DNA of 33,368 nt. Origin: an uncultured Pelagibacteraceae bacterium (GTDB lineage Bacteria; Pseudomonadota; Alphaproteobacteria; Pelagibacterales; Pelagibacteraceae). A model generated the notes under the pieces. It was not told where the DNA came from, searched no databases, and saw only the letters and a list, made by a program, of their open reading frames with translations. The stretch spans positions 1-33,368 of the forward strand of contig CACPQC010000009.1 of the NCBI GenBank assembly GCA_902635975.1, in the 5' to 3' direction. Shown piece after piece: positions 1 through 7,543 of this stretch. The position numbers and the translations under genes are program-made. Positions within the stretch are counted from its first letter, which is position 1. Every line of letters begins with the position of its first letter.

Positions 1-2050
1 TATTATAGTTCTGTTCAATAATTTTTATTGAGCCATCAATTCCTATTTCCTCACCATTATCATTTAAACTCTCAGACAAGCCATCGGTAAAAGCATAAAA
101 TCTTGAACCATTTAATTTCATTTTATGAATGTTATAAACATCTTTATGTTTTTGTTTGATAACTCCTAATGGAGGTGCTGAACTTTCGATCTGATTGTAT
201 TCACCATTGCTGTTTCGGATAACTGCTGGTTGATGCCCAGCATTAACCCATCTAATTTCATCAGATATTAAATTATATTCACCCACAATTGAAGTCACAA
301 ACATTCCTGCAGTTTTAGTGTTATTTAAATCATTGTTCATATGAAAAACCATTTCATCAGGATCTACTTTTGATTGAGATAAAACTTCAAATAAAGTTGA
401 TGCTTTAGCCATAACCATTCCAGCATGAATACCTTTTCCAGCCACATCGGCTATGACAAAATAAATGCTATCATTGTGAGGATAAAAACTGAAAAAATCG
501 CCAGATACTTCTCTTGCAGCAATATTAATTCCATGAACGGGATAATTTTTTAAATTTCTTTTTGGTAAAAAATTTTCTTGAACTTTGACTGCAAGTTTAA
601 CCTCTTTTGAAATTCTTTCACGCCATTTATTTTTTTCCTCCTCACTTGTCTCAAGCTTGCTCATTAACTTATTATAATATAGACCAATGACTCCACCTGC
701 GGTAAATGGATCTTGAGGACCTCTAATTTTAAGATCACCAGATATGGATTGTTTATCTAAAATTGAAATTAAATCATGTTCAATAGAAACCGCATTATGT
801 TCAGCAATATTTAATCCAAGCTCCTCTTGAGCTGGACCTACTCTTAGTGGATAAAATTTATTAATAATATTTAAAATCACAAAAGATGAAATAAATGTAA
901 AAGCTCCAATACTAATTACTCCTATAAATTGAGTTTTGACTTGTGAAATTCTATCAAGTCCGGTATCTAAAATACTTAAGTCACTAAAAAAACCAACTGC
1001 TAATGTTCCCCAAATTCCTGCAGCTAAATGAACTGGTACGGCACCAACTACATCATCGATTTCAAATTTATTTAAAATTTCATTTACAGTTACCGCTATA
1101 ATTGCACCGACAATTCCAACAAAAATTGAAGTCACTGATGTCATTGAATTACATCCGGCTGTGATTGAAACTAAACCTGCTAATGGTCCTAAGATAATAT
1201 AAAAAGGATCAGGCTTTTTAAACTTATAATAAGAAATACCTAAACCAGTTAATAAGCCAAATGCAGCGGCTAAAAAAGTATTAATTAAAATTAATGGAAC
1301 TGTTTCATCCATTGCACCATTACTTCCACCATTAAACCCAAACCAACCAAACCATAAAATTAAAGCTCCTAAAACGGCTAGAGGAAAACTTGATCCTGTA
1401 AATTTACCCTTATTAGCTTCGGAGTATTTACCAATTCGAGGGCCTAAAATTATTACCGCAGCAAGTGCAATCCATCCCCCAACAGAATGAACAATTGTAC
1501 TCCCAGCAAAGTCAACAAACCCTAAATCTGAAAGCCATCCTGTTGCTTTTACTTCACCTGTTACGTTTAATAATTGATTTACAGTATCATATTTTGATAG
1601 ATAACTTGAGGACCAAGCCCAATGACCAACTATAGGATAAATTATTCCAGTTGCTAAAACTGTCATTATTAAATATCCATTAAACTTCATTCTTTCAGCA
1701 ACAGCTCCTGAAATTATTGTTGCAGCGGTTGCAACGAACATTGCCTGAAAAACAAAGTAAGTCATGTATTCGGCTTTATCAGTTTTGAAGAAAAATAAAT
1801 CAGTACCAAAAAATCCATTATACGATGTGCCAAACATCAAGCCAAATCCAAAAATCCAAAATATAACTACTGAAACTCCAAAATCTGCAGCATTTTTTAA
1901 AGCAACGTTAATGCTGTTTTTATGTCTTGATAAACCAGTTTCCATACACATAAATCCTGCTTGCATAATGAAAACTAAAATTGCACAGTTGATGACCCAC
2001 AAAGAGTCGATATTGCTCATTAGAATATCAATTGCTTCTTGGGGCATCAT
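1..2050 (-). CDS. amt: Ammonium transporter (Amt) fused to SpoIIE/RsbU-type PP2C phosphatase, 3' end outside window
   Basis: I translated this by hand from the reverse strand because the ORF track omits it: 683 codons are open from ATG 2050 to the window edge. Residues 1 to about 410 are a full Amt channel. They include the membrane segments, FAGSTIVHSVGGW with the first pore histidine (about H188), LAGLVSITAGC, and GAVPVHLAAGIWG with the second twin histidine (about H341), so transport looks intact. After the usual Amt tail (GLNIAEHNA) come a linker and a charged helix (about 465-495), then a PP2C domain with REVSGDFF, VIADVAGKG, NAGHQPAV, PPLGV and FTDGLSE. The last 60 or so residues are missing. 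The fusion is read through without a frameshift. Only 11 bp separate it from the upstream lipoprotein gene. Its likely substrate is the phosphorylated STAS protein at 3832-4131. The domain calls are firm; the signalling role is inferred. Confidence 0.93.
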   Translation of the reverse strand, partial: MMPQEAIDILMSNIDSLWVINCAILVFIMQAGFMCMETGLSRHKNSINVALKNAADFGVSVVIFWIFGFGLMFGTSYNGFFGTDLFFFKTDKAEYMTYFVFQAMFVATAATIISGAVAERMKFNGYLIMTVLATGIIYPIVGHWAWSSSYLSKYDTVNQLLNVTGEVKATGWLSDLGFVDFAGSTIVHSVGGWIALAAVIILGPRIGKYSEANKGKFTGSSFPLAVLGALILWFGWFGFNGGSNGAMDETVPLILINTFLAAAFGLLTGLGISYYKFKKPDPFYIILGPLAGLVSITAGCNSMTSVTSIFVGIVGAIIAVTVNEILNKFEIDDVVGAVPVHLAAGIWGTLAVGFFSDLSILDTGLDRISQVKTQFIGVISIGAFTFISSFVILNIINKFYPLRVGPAQEELGLNIAEHNAVSIEHDLISILDKQSISGDLKIRGPQDPFTAGGVIGLYYNKLMSKLETSEEEKNKWRERISKEVKLAVKVQENFLPKRNLKNYPVHGINIAAREVSGDFFSFYPHNDSIYFVIADVAGKGIHAGMVMAKASTLFEVLSQSKVDPDEMVFHMNNDLNNTKTAGMFVTSIVGEYNLISDEIRWVNAGHQPAVIRNSNGEYNQIESSAPPLGVIKQKHKDVYNIHKMKLNGSRFYAFTDGLSESLNDNGEEIGIDGSIKIIEQNYN

Positions 2051-2061
2051 TTAGAAAATTA

Positions 2062-2349
2062 TTATCTATAAATACTCATTGGATCTTGAATGCAATCCAT
2101 TTGCTCTAAAGTTTCAAAAAATATTTCGCTTAGTTCCGAGGAATGAGTTGTTGGGCAAATATTATTATTAATCTCATCAATATAAGTTTGCTTTGCATTA
2201 TTCATAGCTAAAGAGCTAGATAATGAGCTTGATGCTTGTAGAATGCTACCAGTCTCAACCAAGGTATAACTTGGTCCAATCATTGAAGTATACTGGCCAC
2301 AGCTGCTCAATATAGGTACCAATAAAAATACAAAAAGGATTTTTTTCAT
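2062..2349 (-). CDS. Small lipoprotein of unknown function
   Basis: This 95-aa protein has a lipoprotein signal: positively charged MKK, a hydrophobic core, and lipobox LSSC with the acylated cysteine at residue 17. The mature part is rich in Ser, Ala and Thr (VETGSILQASSSLSSSLAMNN) and carries two further cysteines, which could form a disulfide in the periplasm. No enzyme motif is visible. It lies directly upstream of the Amt-phosphatase gene in the same direction, and downstream of the pilin genes after an 83-bp gap, so it may be an envelope partner of either system. I do not recognise the family beyond short lipoproteins of this style in marine alphaproteobacteria. Confidence 0.75.
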   Translation of the reverse strand: MKKILFVFLLVPILSSCGQYTSMIGPSYTLVETGSILQASSSLSSSLAMNNAKQTYIDEINNNICPTTHSSELSEIFFETLEQMDCIQDPMSIYR

Positions 2350-2432
2350 AACACGAACTTATTTAATTTTTTGATTTTCACAATGAAACAAAGTATCCAT
2401 TTTGAGTAAAATTTTATCATATTTATCAAGAT

Positions 2433-2678
2433 TTAATCTCTCTTTTTCCAAATTAGATAAAAGATAAATGGCACAATAGCTGGTACAAGACCAAACCAAA
2501 TCCATTCATCCCATTTAAAGCTTTTGTCAAATCCCGGATTTTTTATACCATTCCACCAGATCAGATAGCCGATGAAAATCATCCAGATGATACTTAAAGT
2601 TGAAAATATTTTTATTAAGCTTGATTGATTGCCAGAAAATAATTTTTCAATGAATTCTTTGAAATTGTTTTTAAACAT
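2433..2678 (-). CDS. Small two-helix inner membrane protein
   Basis: An 81-aa hypothetical protein. A basic, amphipathic N-terminus is followed by two hydrophobic segments (about residues 22-43 and 58-76), joined by a Trp- and Lys-rich loop (NGIKNPGFDKSFKWDEW), and it ends in a positively charged KKRD tail. This suggests a hairpin membrane protein. It begins 17 bp after the stop of the pilin-like gene and is probably cotranscribed with it. No family is recognised. A role in pilus assembly or as a transmembrane adaptor for the signalling proteins is possible from position only. Confidence 0.65.
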   Translation of the reverse strand: MFKNNFKEFIEKLFSGNQSSLIKIFSTLSIIWMIFIGYLIWWNGIKNPGFDKSFKWDEWIWFGLVPAIVPFIFYLIWKKRD

Positions 2679-2695
2679 TTTATTTCTGACATTTA

Positions 2696-3115
2696 TTAAA
2701 AATTATTTGCCCCTTTAGTATTTAAAGTAAGTTCTTCACCATCTATACATGCGGTGCCATCCCACATACAAGCTTTTACGACAAAACCTGTGGTGTGGGT
2801 GTCCACACAAAATCTATAACCTTCAGCAGCAACAACAGGCTCATCTGCTGTTGTTTCAAATAAATCTGTATTGATTGCATCAGTATTATCTTGGCTAGGT
2901 GTACATCCACTTTGAACAAAATAATCACCATAAATTGACTGGTATTCTTGTTCTTGAAGTGCGATTTGTTGCATAGAGTTTTGTGCAGCAGATTTTTTGG
3001 CACCACCTACATACCCATTATATGCAACTGTACCAATGGCTGCGAGGGTTCCGATGATTGCAACTACTATTAGCAGTTCAATCAAAGTAAAACCTCTAAT
3101 AAGTTTAACTTGCAA
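2696..3115 (-). CDS. Type IV prepilin (PilE/PilA-like), apparent TTG start
   Basis: A 139-aa prepilin with a short basic leader (MQVKLIRG) and the class III cleavage site G|FTLIELL, including Glu at +5, followed by a long hydrophobic helix VVAIIGTLAAIG. The C-terminal part has four cysteines, compatible with pilin disulfide loops. It lies 33 bp downstream of the larger prepilin gene and shares its helix and NGYVG/NGYIG sequence, so the two look like paralogues. In this frame a stop codon (TGA) lies only two codons before the TTG, so there is no ATG or GTG choice. It therefore uses a rare start, is translated by coupling, or has lost its start. It is probably a minor or low-level pilin. Confidence 0.85.
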   Translation of the reverse strand: MQVKLIRGFTLIELLIVVAIIGTLAAIGTVAYNGYVGGAKKSAAQNSMQQIALQEQEYQSIYGDYFVQSGCTPSQDNTDAINTDLFETTADEPVVAAEGYRFCVDTHTTGFVVKACMWDGTACIDGEELTLNTKGANNF

Positions 3116-3148
3116 AGTTCAGCACTTTTGTTTTTGTACTATCAGCAA

Positions 3149-3628
3149 TTATTCAAATACTTGAACTGTCGTTGTAAGGGCAGTTTCTGTACAATCCTTA
3201 TCCCAACATGTTGTAATCAATATTTTCTGTGTAGTGCCTGCATCAGCTTTTGTAACTACTACATTGCCTCTTACTTTATCAGTATCAGTAGGTGTTGTTC
3301 CAACCACTGATAACCCTCCATCATAAGGATCTTTATCTTGCAATACTGTTCCACCTGTTAGTACCGTAATAATAGCATCTGTAGTAGAAGTACATGTAAT
3401 AGTACCACCCATGATAGTAGCGTTTTCATCTAATGCACATTTTGCAGCTTCATTAGCAATATACTTTGCTACACCATTATGTATTGATTTTGTAGAATTC
3501 TCTCTTGCAGCTCCAATATACCCGTTATAAGCAACTACTCCTACAGCTGCCAATGCACCAATAATTGCAACAACAACTAATAATTCGATTAACGTAAAAC
3601 CTTTTTTGTCTTTATTTTTATTAGTCAT
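3149..3628 (-). CDS. pilA: Type IV prepilin, probable major pilin
   Basis: A 159-aa prepilin. I chose ATG 3628 rather than the ORF-track start at 3688. It is preceded by a strong purine run (AGGGAGG), it gives a normal leader (MTNKNKDKKG), and the longer version would run into a tandem repeat. The processing site is G|FTLIELL with Glu+5, then VVVAIIGALAAVGVVAYNGYIGAARE. The globular region contains four cysteines in two pairs, suggesting one conserved C-terminal disulfide loop. It is the first gene of the minus-strand pilin-lipoprotein-Amt group, and its strong ribosome binding site and position suggest high expression, hence the proposal that it is the major pilin. The symbol is by analogy. 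Confidence 0.88.
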   Translation of the reverse strand: MTNKNKDKKGFTLIELLVVVAIIGALAAVGVVAYNGYIGAARENSTKSIHNGVAKYIANEAAKCALDENATIMGGTITCTSTTDAIITVLTGGTVLQDKDPYDGGLSVVGTTPTDTDKVRGNVVVTKADAGTTQKILITTCWDKDCTETALTTTVQVFE

Positions 3629-3630
3629 AG

Positions 3631-3637
3631 ACCTCCC
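3631..3637 (-). promoter_or_regulatory. Strong Shine-Dalgarno of the major pilin gene
   Basis: On the minus strand GGGAGGT lies just before ATG 3628, with 3 nt between GGAGG and the start codon. Most starts in this window have weak, A-rich leaders, so this stands out and decides the start choice for the pilin. Confidence 0.6.
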
Positions 3638-3673
3638 TAAAATTTTAATATTTTTCATATAAAACCCATTCTT

Positions 3674-3722
3674 AATATTTATAACCATATGTAAAGAATA
3701 TTTATAACCATATGTAAAGAAT
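3674..3722. repeat. Tandem 23-bp direct duplication upstream of the pilin gene
   Basis: The unit AATATTTATAACCATATGTA (plus AAG) occurs at 3674-3696 and 3697-3719 without mismatch, followed by the first three bases of a third unit. It lies 46 bp upstream of the pilin start, within the divergent spacer between the pilin gene and the STAS gene. It could be a doubled operator or promoter element, or simple slippage. The function is not shown by sequence alone. Confidence 0.85.
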
Positions 3723-3776
3723 GAAGTTGTGAAATTAAAGTAAAAAAAGCTATTTTTTTATAAATAAGTGTTCATT

Positions 3777-3805
3777 TTGGCTCAAATTTGCGATTTTAAT
3801 AATTA
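3777..3805 (+). promoter_or_regulatory. Candidate sigma-70 promoter for the STAS-HATPase pair
   Basis: TTGGCT (3777-3782) and TAATTA (3800-3805) are separated by 17 bp, and the predicted start point would lie a short distance before ATG 3832. The match is only partial and the region is A+T-rich, so chance matches are common. It is offered as the best candidate in the divergent spacer. Confidence 0.3.
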
Positions 3806-3831
3806 ATTAATAATGCTATCACTACATCTTC

Positions 3832-4131
3832 ATGAGTTATAAAATTACTGAAGACGGAAACACATCCACAGTTTTTCTTGATGGAGAAATTGATATGGAT
3901 GTGACTGAAAAAGCAAAAGAGGTTATTTTACCATTAGTTGAGGCTGGAAAAGAAGTTCACCTTAATCTTAAAGATGTTTCTTATATGGACTCATCTGGAA
4001 TATCAGTTCTAATTGAAAGTCATCAAAAAGCTTTGGAGAATAATACTAAGGTTGTTGTCAAAGAAGTCAGTAAGTCTGTTCTAAAAGTGATCATGATGGC
4101 TAAGTTGGAACAAATATTAAACTTAGAATAA
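3832..4131 (+). CDS. STAS-domain anti-sigma factor antagonist (SpoIIAA/RsbV-like)
   Basis: A 99-aa single-domain STAS protein, the usual length for SpoIIAA/RsbV. The hallmark MDSSGISVLIE is at residues 52-62. By analogy with SpoIIAA, the serine before Gly (about S55) is the residue phosphorylated by the partner kinase and dephosphorylated by PP2C phosphatases. Beta strands and the helix after the DSSG loop are in the usual order (FLDGEIDMD, VHLNLKDVSYMDSSG). Its stop overlaps the start of the HATPase gene (TAATG), so the two are translationally coupled. In a partner-switching circuit the unphosphorylated form sequesters the kinase. It is divergent from the pilin genes and flanked by two PP2C genes in the wider locus. 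The family call is firm; the target of the circuit is unknown. Confidence 0.93.
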   Translation: MSYKITEDGNTSTVFLDGEIDMDVTEKAKEVILPLVEAGKEVHLNLKDVSYMDSSGISVLIESHQKALENNTKVVVKEVSKSVLKVIMMAKLEQILNLE

Positions 4132-4544
4132 TGGATTTATCAGAGTCTAAAGATTTTCTTGTGCATACTGCAAGCTTAAAAGAGGTAAGAGTCTTCTCAA
4201 GGGAAGTATTTGAAAAACTAAAAATAAATAATGATCTAAAGGAAGAATTGGTTTTAGCAATTGCTGAAGCAGCCCAAAATATAGTTAAACACGCATATAA
4301 AGGTGTTGAAAATACCGCTGACCACATGCAAATAAAAATTTCTCTTAAAGACGATAATTTAGAAATTGGGTTTTTTGATAAAGGAAAACCTGTTGTAGAA
4401 GAGAATATTCAACATAGAAAATTAGATGATATCAAACCCGGTGGTTTGGGGACTTTTTTTATAAAACAAATAATGGACGATGCGGTTTTTAAAAAAGATC
4501 AACAAAAGTGGGTCAATCATTTAATTTTATCTAAAAAAATTTAA
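4131..4544 (+). CDS. HATPase_c serine kinase / anti-sigma factor (RsbW/SpoIIAB-like)
   Basis: A 137-aa GHKL-fold protein, the usual size for RsbW/SpoIIAB. The N-box is EAAQNIVKHAY (Glu46, Asn50), the G1 box is FFDKGKP (Asp83, Gly85), and the glycine-rich ATP lid is GGLGTFFIKQIMD (about 104-116). It starts on the last base of the STAS stop codon. Its 3' end meets the convergent pilC gene, and the two stop codons share TTAA. Expected function: it phosphorylates the STAS protein and binds it when unphosphorylated; when free it holds another partner, classically a sigma factor. No sigma factor gene is visible in this window, so its effector could be elsewhere or could be something other than a sigma factor. 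Confidence 0.92.
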   Translation: MDLSESKDFLVHTASLKEVRVFSREVFEKLKINNDLKEELVLAIAEAAQNIVKHAYKGVENTADHMQIKISLKDDNLEIGFFDKGKPVVEENIQHRKLDDIKPGGLGTFFIKQIMDDAVFKKDQQKWVNHLILSKKI

Positions 4545-5788
4545 CCCCCCATAATCGCACCAACATTAAATATTGGTGAATACATCGCAATCATCAAACC
4601 ACCAATCATAATACCCATAAATACAATCATGATTGGCTCAATCAAACTTGACATATTATTTACGGCAGTGTCAAATTCACTCTCATAATATTTTGCAACT
4701 GAATTGAACATTTCATCTAGTTGTCCAGTTTGCTCACCAACAGAAACTAGTTGACTGAATGTTGGTGGGAACAGTGGTTCTTTTAAAAATAACTTTGTTA
4801 GTGTGTCACCTGAAAATACTCCTTTTTTTACATTTTCTAAAGCTTCTGTGACTACAACATTTTTACTGACGGACTTAGAGATTTCTATACTTTCTAATAA
4901 ATTCACCCCTGCCGCACTTAAATTTCCCATGATTAATGAAATTTGAGCTATTAAAGATTTTAAAATTAAATCCCCAAACACTGGTAATTTTAAAACTTGT
5001 TTATGCCACATATATTGTATTTTCGCATTTTTAGTTGTTAGGTACTTAAACAAAAAGTAACCTCCAACTAAAACTAAAAATAAAATTTTTCCACCAGCAC
5101 CTCTTAGAAAATCACTCATACCCATTATTATTGCTGTGGGTTTAGGTAAAGCAATACCCATACCTTCGTACATTTCAGCAAAGACTGGAACCACTTTGAC
5201 TAACATAAAAGCACTTACAACCATAGCAGTGGTAAACATTATGCCAGGGTACATAAGAGCACTTTTGATTTTTTTTTTAATTTTTTCCTTTTTTTCTAGA
5301 TCATCTACAATTTTCAAGAGAAAAACATCTAACTTACCACTGGCCTCACCTGCTTTGATTAAGTTTACATAGACATTATCAAAATATTGAGGATATTTTT
5401 CAAAATTTTTTGACAATGTTATTCCTCCCTCTAAGCCCTTTCTTATATCTTCGATTACTTCCTTAATTGCCGGGGACTCGAGTTGATCTCGTAGCATTGC
5501 AAGTGTTTGCAAAATCGGCAGTCCTGCTTTTACCATCGTTGCAAACTGTTTTGAGAATATTAAAATATCTTCTACTTTTACTTTTTTCTTACCAAATAAG
5601 GAAAGGCCTTTACTTTTAGCTTTAGTATTATCTTTTTTTTCGCCTTTTTTCTTCTTGGTTTTAACTAAATTTGTAATGATAAGTTTTTGCTCTTTAAGTT
5701 TAAAGGATGCTTCGTCCTGATTGAGAGCCTCTATCTCACCCTCAACATATTTTCCTGCAGAAATGCCTTTGTAAGCAAATAATTCCAT
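4541..5788 (-). CDS. pilC: Type IV pilus inner-membrane platform protein PilC (GspF family)
   Basis: A 415-aa GspF/PilC-family platform protein of normal length. It opens with FAYKGISAGKYVEGEIEA, typical of the N-terminal cytoplasmic segment, and has two GspF domains: FSKQFATMVKAGLPILQTL (about 80-100) and the second copy near ISLIMGNLSAAGVNLLESIE (about 285-305). Three hydrophobic segments are visible, the last being SSLIEPIMIVFMGIMIGG near the C-terminus. A Lys-rich linker (KTKKKKGEKKDNTK) lies near residues 44-60. It follows pilB with a 2-bp gap and ends the pilM-to-pilC operon. It sits in the inner membrane under the growing fibre and is turned by PilB for extension and PilT for retraction. 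Confidence 0.95.
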   Translation of the reverse strand: MELFAYKGISAGKYVEGEIEALNQDEASFKLKEQKLIITNLVKTKKKKGEKKDNTKAKSKGLSLFGKKKVKVEDILIFSKQFATMVKAGLPILQTLAMLRDQLESPAIKEVIEDIRKGLEGGITLSKNFEKYPQYFDNVYVNLIKAGEASGKLDVFLLKIVDDLEKKEKIKKKIKSALMYPGIMFTTAMVVSAFMLVKVVPVFAEMYEGMGIALPKPTAIIMGMSDFLRGAGGKILFLVLVGGYFLFKYLTTKNAKIQYMWHKQVLKLPVFGDLILKSLIAQISLIMGNLSAAGVNLLESIEISKSVSKNVVVTEALENVKKGVFSGDTLTKLFLKEPLFPPTFSQLVSVGEQTGQLDEMFNSVAKYYESEFDTAVNNMSSLIEPIMIVFMGIMIGGLMIAMYSPIFNVGAIMGG

Positions 5789-5790
5789 TG

Positions 5791-7542
5791 TTAACTAGCT
5801 GATAATACCCGTTCAAATTCCCTAAAATTTAAGTCTCCATTTGCAATCATTCTTCTGCCCATATCTTGCATGGTTTGAAAACCCTCTTTTATTGCGATTT
5901 CTCTTAATTCAGGTGTTGTTGCTTGTCTTAAAATTGCTTCTTTAATTGGTTTTGAAACAACTAATATTTCATAAATTCCTTGTCGACCTTTATATCCGCT
6001 GTCTTTACATTTTGCGCAACCTTTTCCCTTAGTCGCTTTTGTTCTTGAAGCTTGCTCAGGCGAAAAACCAAGGTCAGTTAAAACTTTTGGAGTTACATCT
6101 TCATCAGGAACTCTACAATCTTTGCAGTTTTTTCTAGCTAATCTTTGAGCAAGAACTAATTGTGTTGCAGCACTGATTAAATAATCAGGTGTTCCCATAT
6201 TTTGCAAACGTGTAATAGTACTTGGAGCATCGTTAGTATGCAGTGTGCTAAATACTAAGTGACCTGTCAATGCAGCTTTTAATCCAATGTCAACTGTCTC
6301 TTTATCCCTCATCTCTCCAACCAAGATTATTTCAGGGTCTTGACGTAAAAAAGATCTCAGTGCAGATGCAAAAGATAAACCTATATCATCTTTAATTTGA
6401 ACCTGTCCGACACCATCTAATTCATATTCGACAGGATCTTCTGCTGTTAAAATATTTAAGTGAGGTTTGCTTACCTCTTTTAAGATACTATAGAGTGTGG
6501 TTGATTTACCTGAACCAGTGGGCCCAGTAACCAGAATTAAACCTTGAGTGCTATGAATAGATTTCCTCAAATTTTTTAAATCCTGATCTTCAAAATTTAA
6601 TTGTTCAAGTGTTATATCCCCTGCGTCCTTATTAAGAATACGCATTACAATTCTCTCATTATTGGCTGTCGGTAAAATTGATAATCTTAAATCTACTACC
6701 TTACCATCTATTTTAAAATTTATTGCTCCGTCTTGAGGTAATCTTCTTTCTGCAATATCCAATTTACCCATAATTTTAAATCGGGTTACGACAGCTCCGT
6801 AATTATCATGTAAAAATTTTTTATACTCCTCCTGCTCTTGAAGCATTCCATCTAATCTGTATCTAACACGTGATGAGAATCGATAAGGTTCAATATGAAT
6901 ATCACTAACTCCTAATTTAATCGCCTCTGCTACAACTGCAGTACTGAATTTGATTACTTCAGACTCGTTTTCTAAAGCTTCAACTTCCTCTTCTGGTTTT
7001 TCCTCTAAAACTTCTCCAGCATCACCAAGATCTGAGTCAAACGTTTTAGTTTTTTCTTTACGTTCTTCTCTTATAGCTTCAGTCGTTACCTCTCCAGTTT
7101 CACTTTGTAGTTTTTGAATAAATTCAGATATTTGCGATACTTTAGCAGCATGAAGTTCAATATTTTTTTTTGTGATTGCTTTTAAGTTTCTCATTAATCC
7201 AAGTTTCGAACTATCTGAAATTGCTATGTGTAGATCTTTCCCATCAACTTTAAATGGCGCAACAAAATTCATGTTAATGTAATTAGATGGCAGAACAGAT
7301 TTAATTTCATCGGTAATTTGAATTTTTGATAAGTCTGCAACTTCTAGGCTTTGCTCTTTAACTAAAACATCTAGAATTTTATCTTCATCACACAGTTTTA
7401 ATTCAAAAACTGCATCAATTTGTGATTTATTTTTTTCAGTGCTAACTTTTTTAATATTAGGTAAATCTTTTCCTGAAATAATATCGTTATCAATTAAAAC
7501 ATTGATTAAGTTAATTTCACTTTCTCTACTAATTTTTAACAT
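5791..7542 (-). CDS. pilB: Type IV pilus extension ATPase PilB (GspE/MshE family)
   Basis: About 583 aa, using ATG 7542 directly after the secretin stop at 7544. The ORF-track start at 7563 would add seven residues inside the secretin gene. The N-terminal domain (about 1-150) resembles the MshEN/GspE-N region. An acidic linker follows (LEEKPEEEVEALENES), then the ATPase core: SDIHIEPY, Walker A GPTGSGKSTTL (about residue 340), Asp box, ILVGEMRDKET (Walker B region), and HTNDAPSTITRL. A four-cysteine zinc site (CKDC and CAKC) near the C-terminus separates it from retraction ATPases. It powers pilin polymerisation from the cytoplasmic face and acts through PilC and the PilM-PilN protein. Confidence 0.95.
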   Translation of the reverse strand: MLKISRESEINLINVLIDNDIISGKDLPNIKKVSTEKNKSQIDAVFELKLCDEDKILDVLVKEQSLEVADLSKIQITDEIKSVLPSNYINMNFVAPFKVDGKDLHIAISDSSKLGLMRNLKAITKKNIELHAAKVSQISEFIQKLQSETGEVTTEAIREERKEKTKTFDSDLGDAGEVLEEKPEEEVEALENESEVIKFSTAVVAEAIKLGVSDIHIEPYRFSSRVRYRLDGMLQEQEEYKKFLHDNYGAVVTRFKIMGKLDIAERRLPQDGAINFKIDGKVVDLRLSILPTANNERIVMRILNKDAGDITLEQLNFEDQDLKNLRKSIHSTQGLILVTGPTGSGKSTTLYSILKEVSKPHLNILTAEDPVEYELDGVGQVQIKDDIGLSFASALRSFLRQDPEIILVGEMRDKETVDIGLKAALTGHLVFSTLHTNDAPSTITRLQNMGTPDYLISAATQLVLAQRLARKNCKDCRVPDEDVTPKVLTDLGFSPEQASRTKATKGKGCAKCKDSGYKGRQGIYEILVVSKPIKEAILRQATTPELREIAIKEGFQTMQDMGRRMIANGDLNFREFERVLSAS

Positions 7543-7543
7543 T

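Noticed and set aside
2051-2061. Riboswitch or nitrogen-regulated promoter directly before the Amt gene
   Set aside because: Only 11 bp separate it from the upstream lipoprotein gene, so there is no room; control must lie further upstream.
3769-3782. Shared TCATTTTGG near the STAS promoter and at 12740-12748 as a common operator
   Set aside because: Nine bases of low complexity in A+T-rich spacers, without matching flanks or spacing, may be chance.
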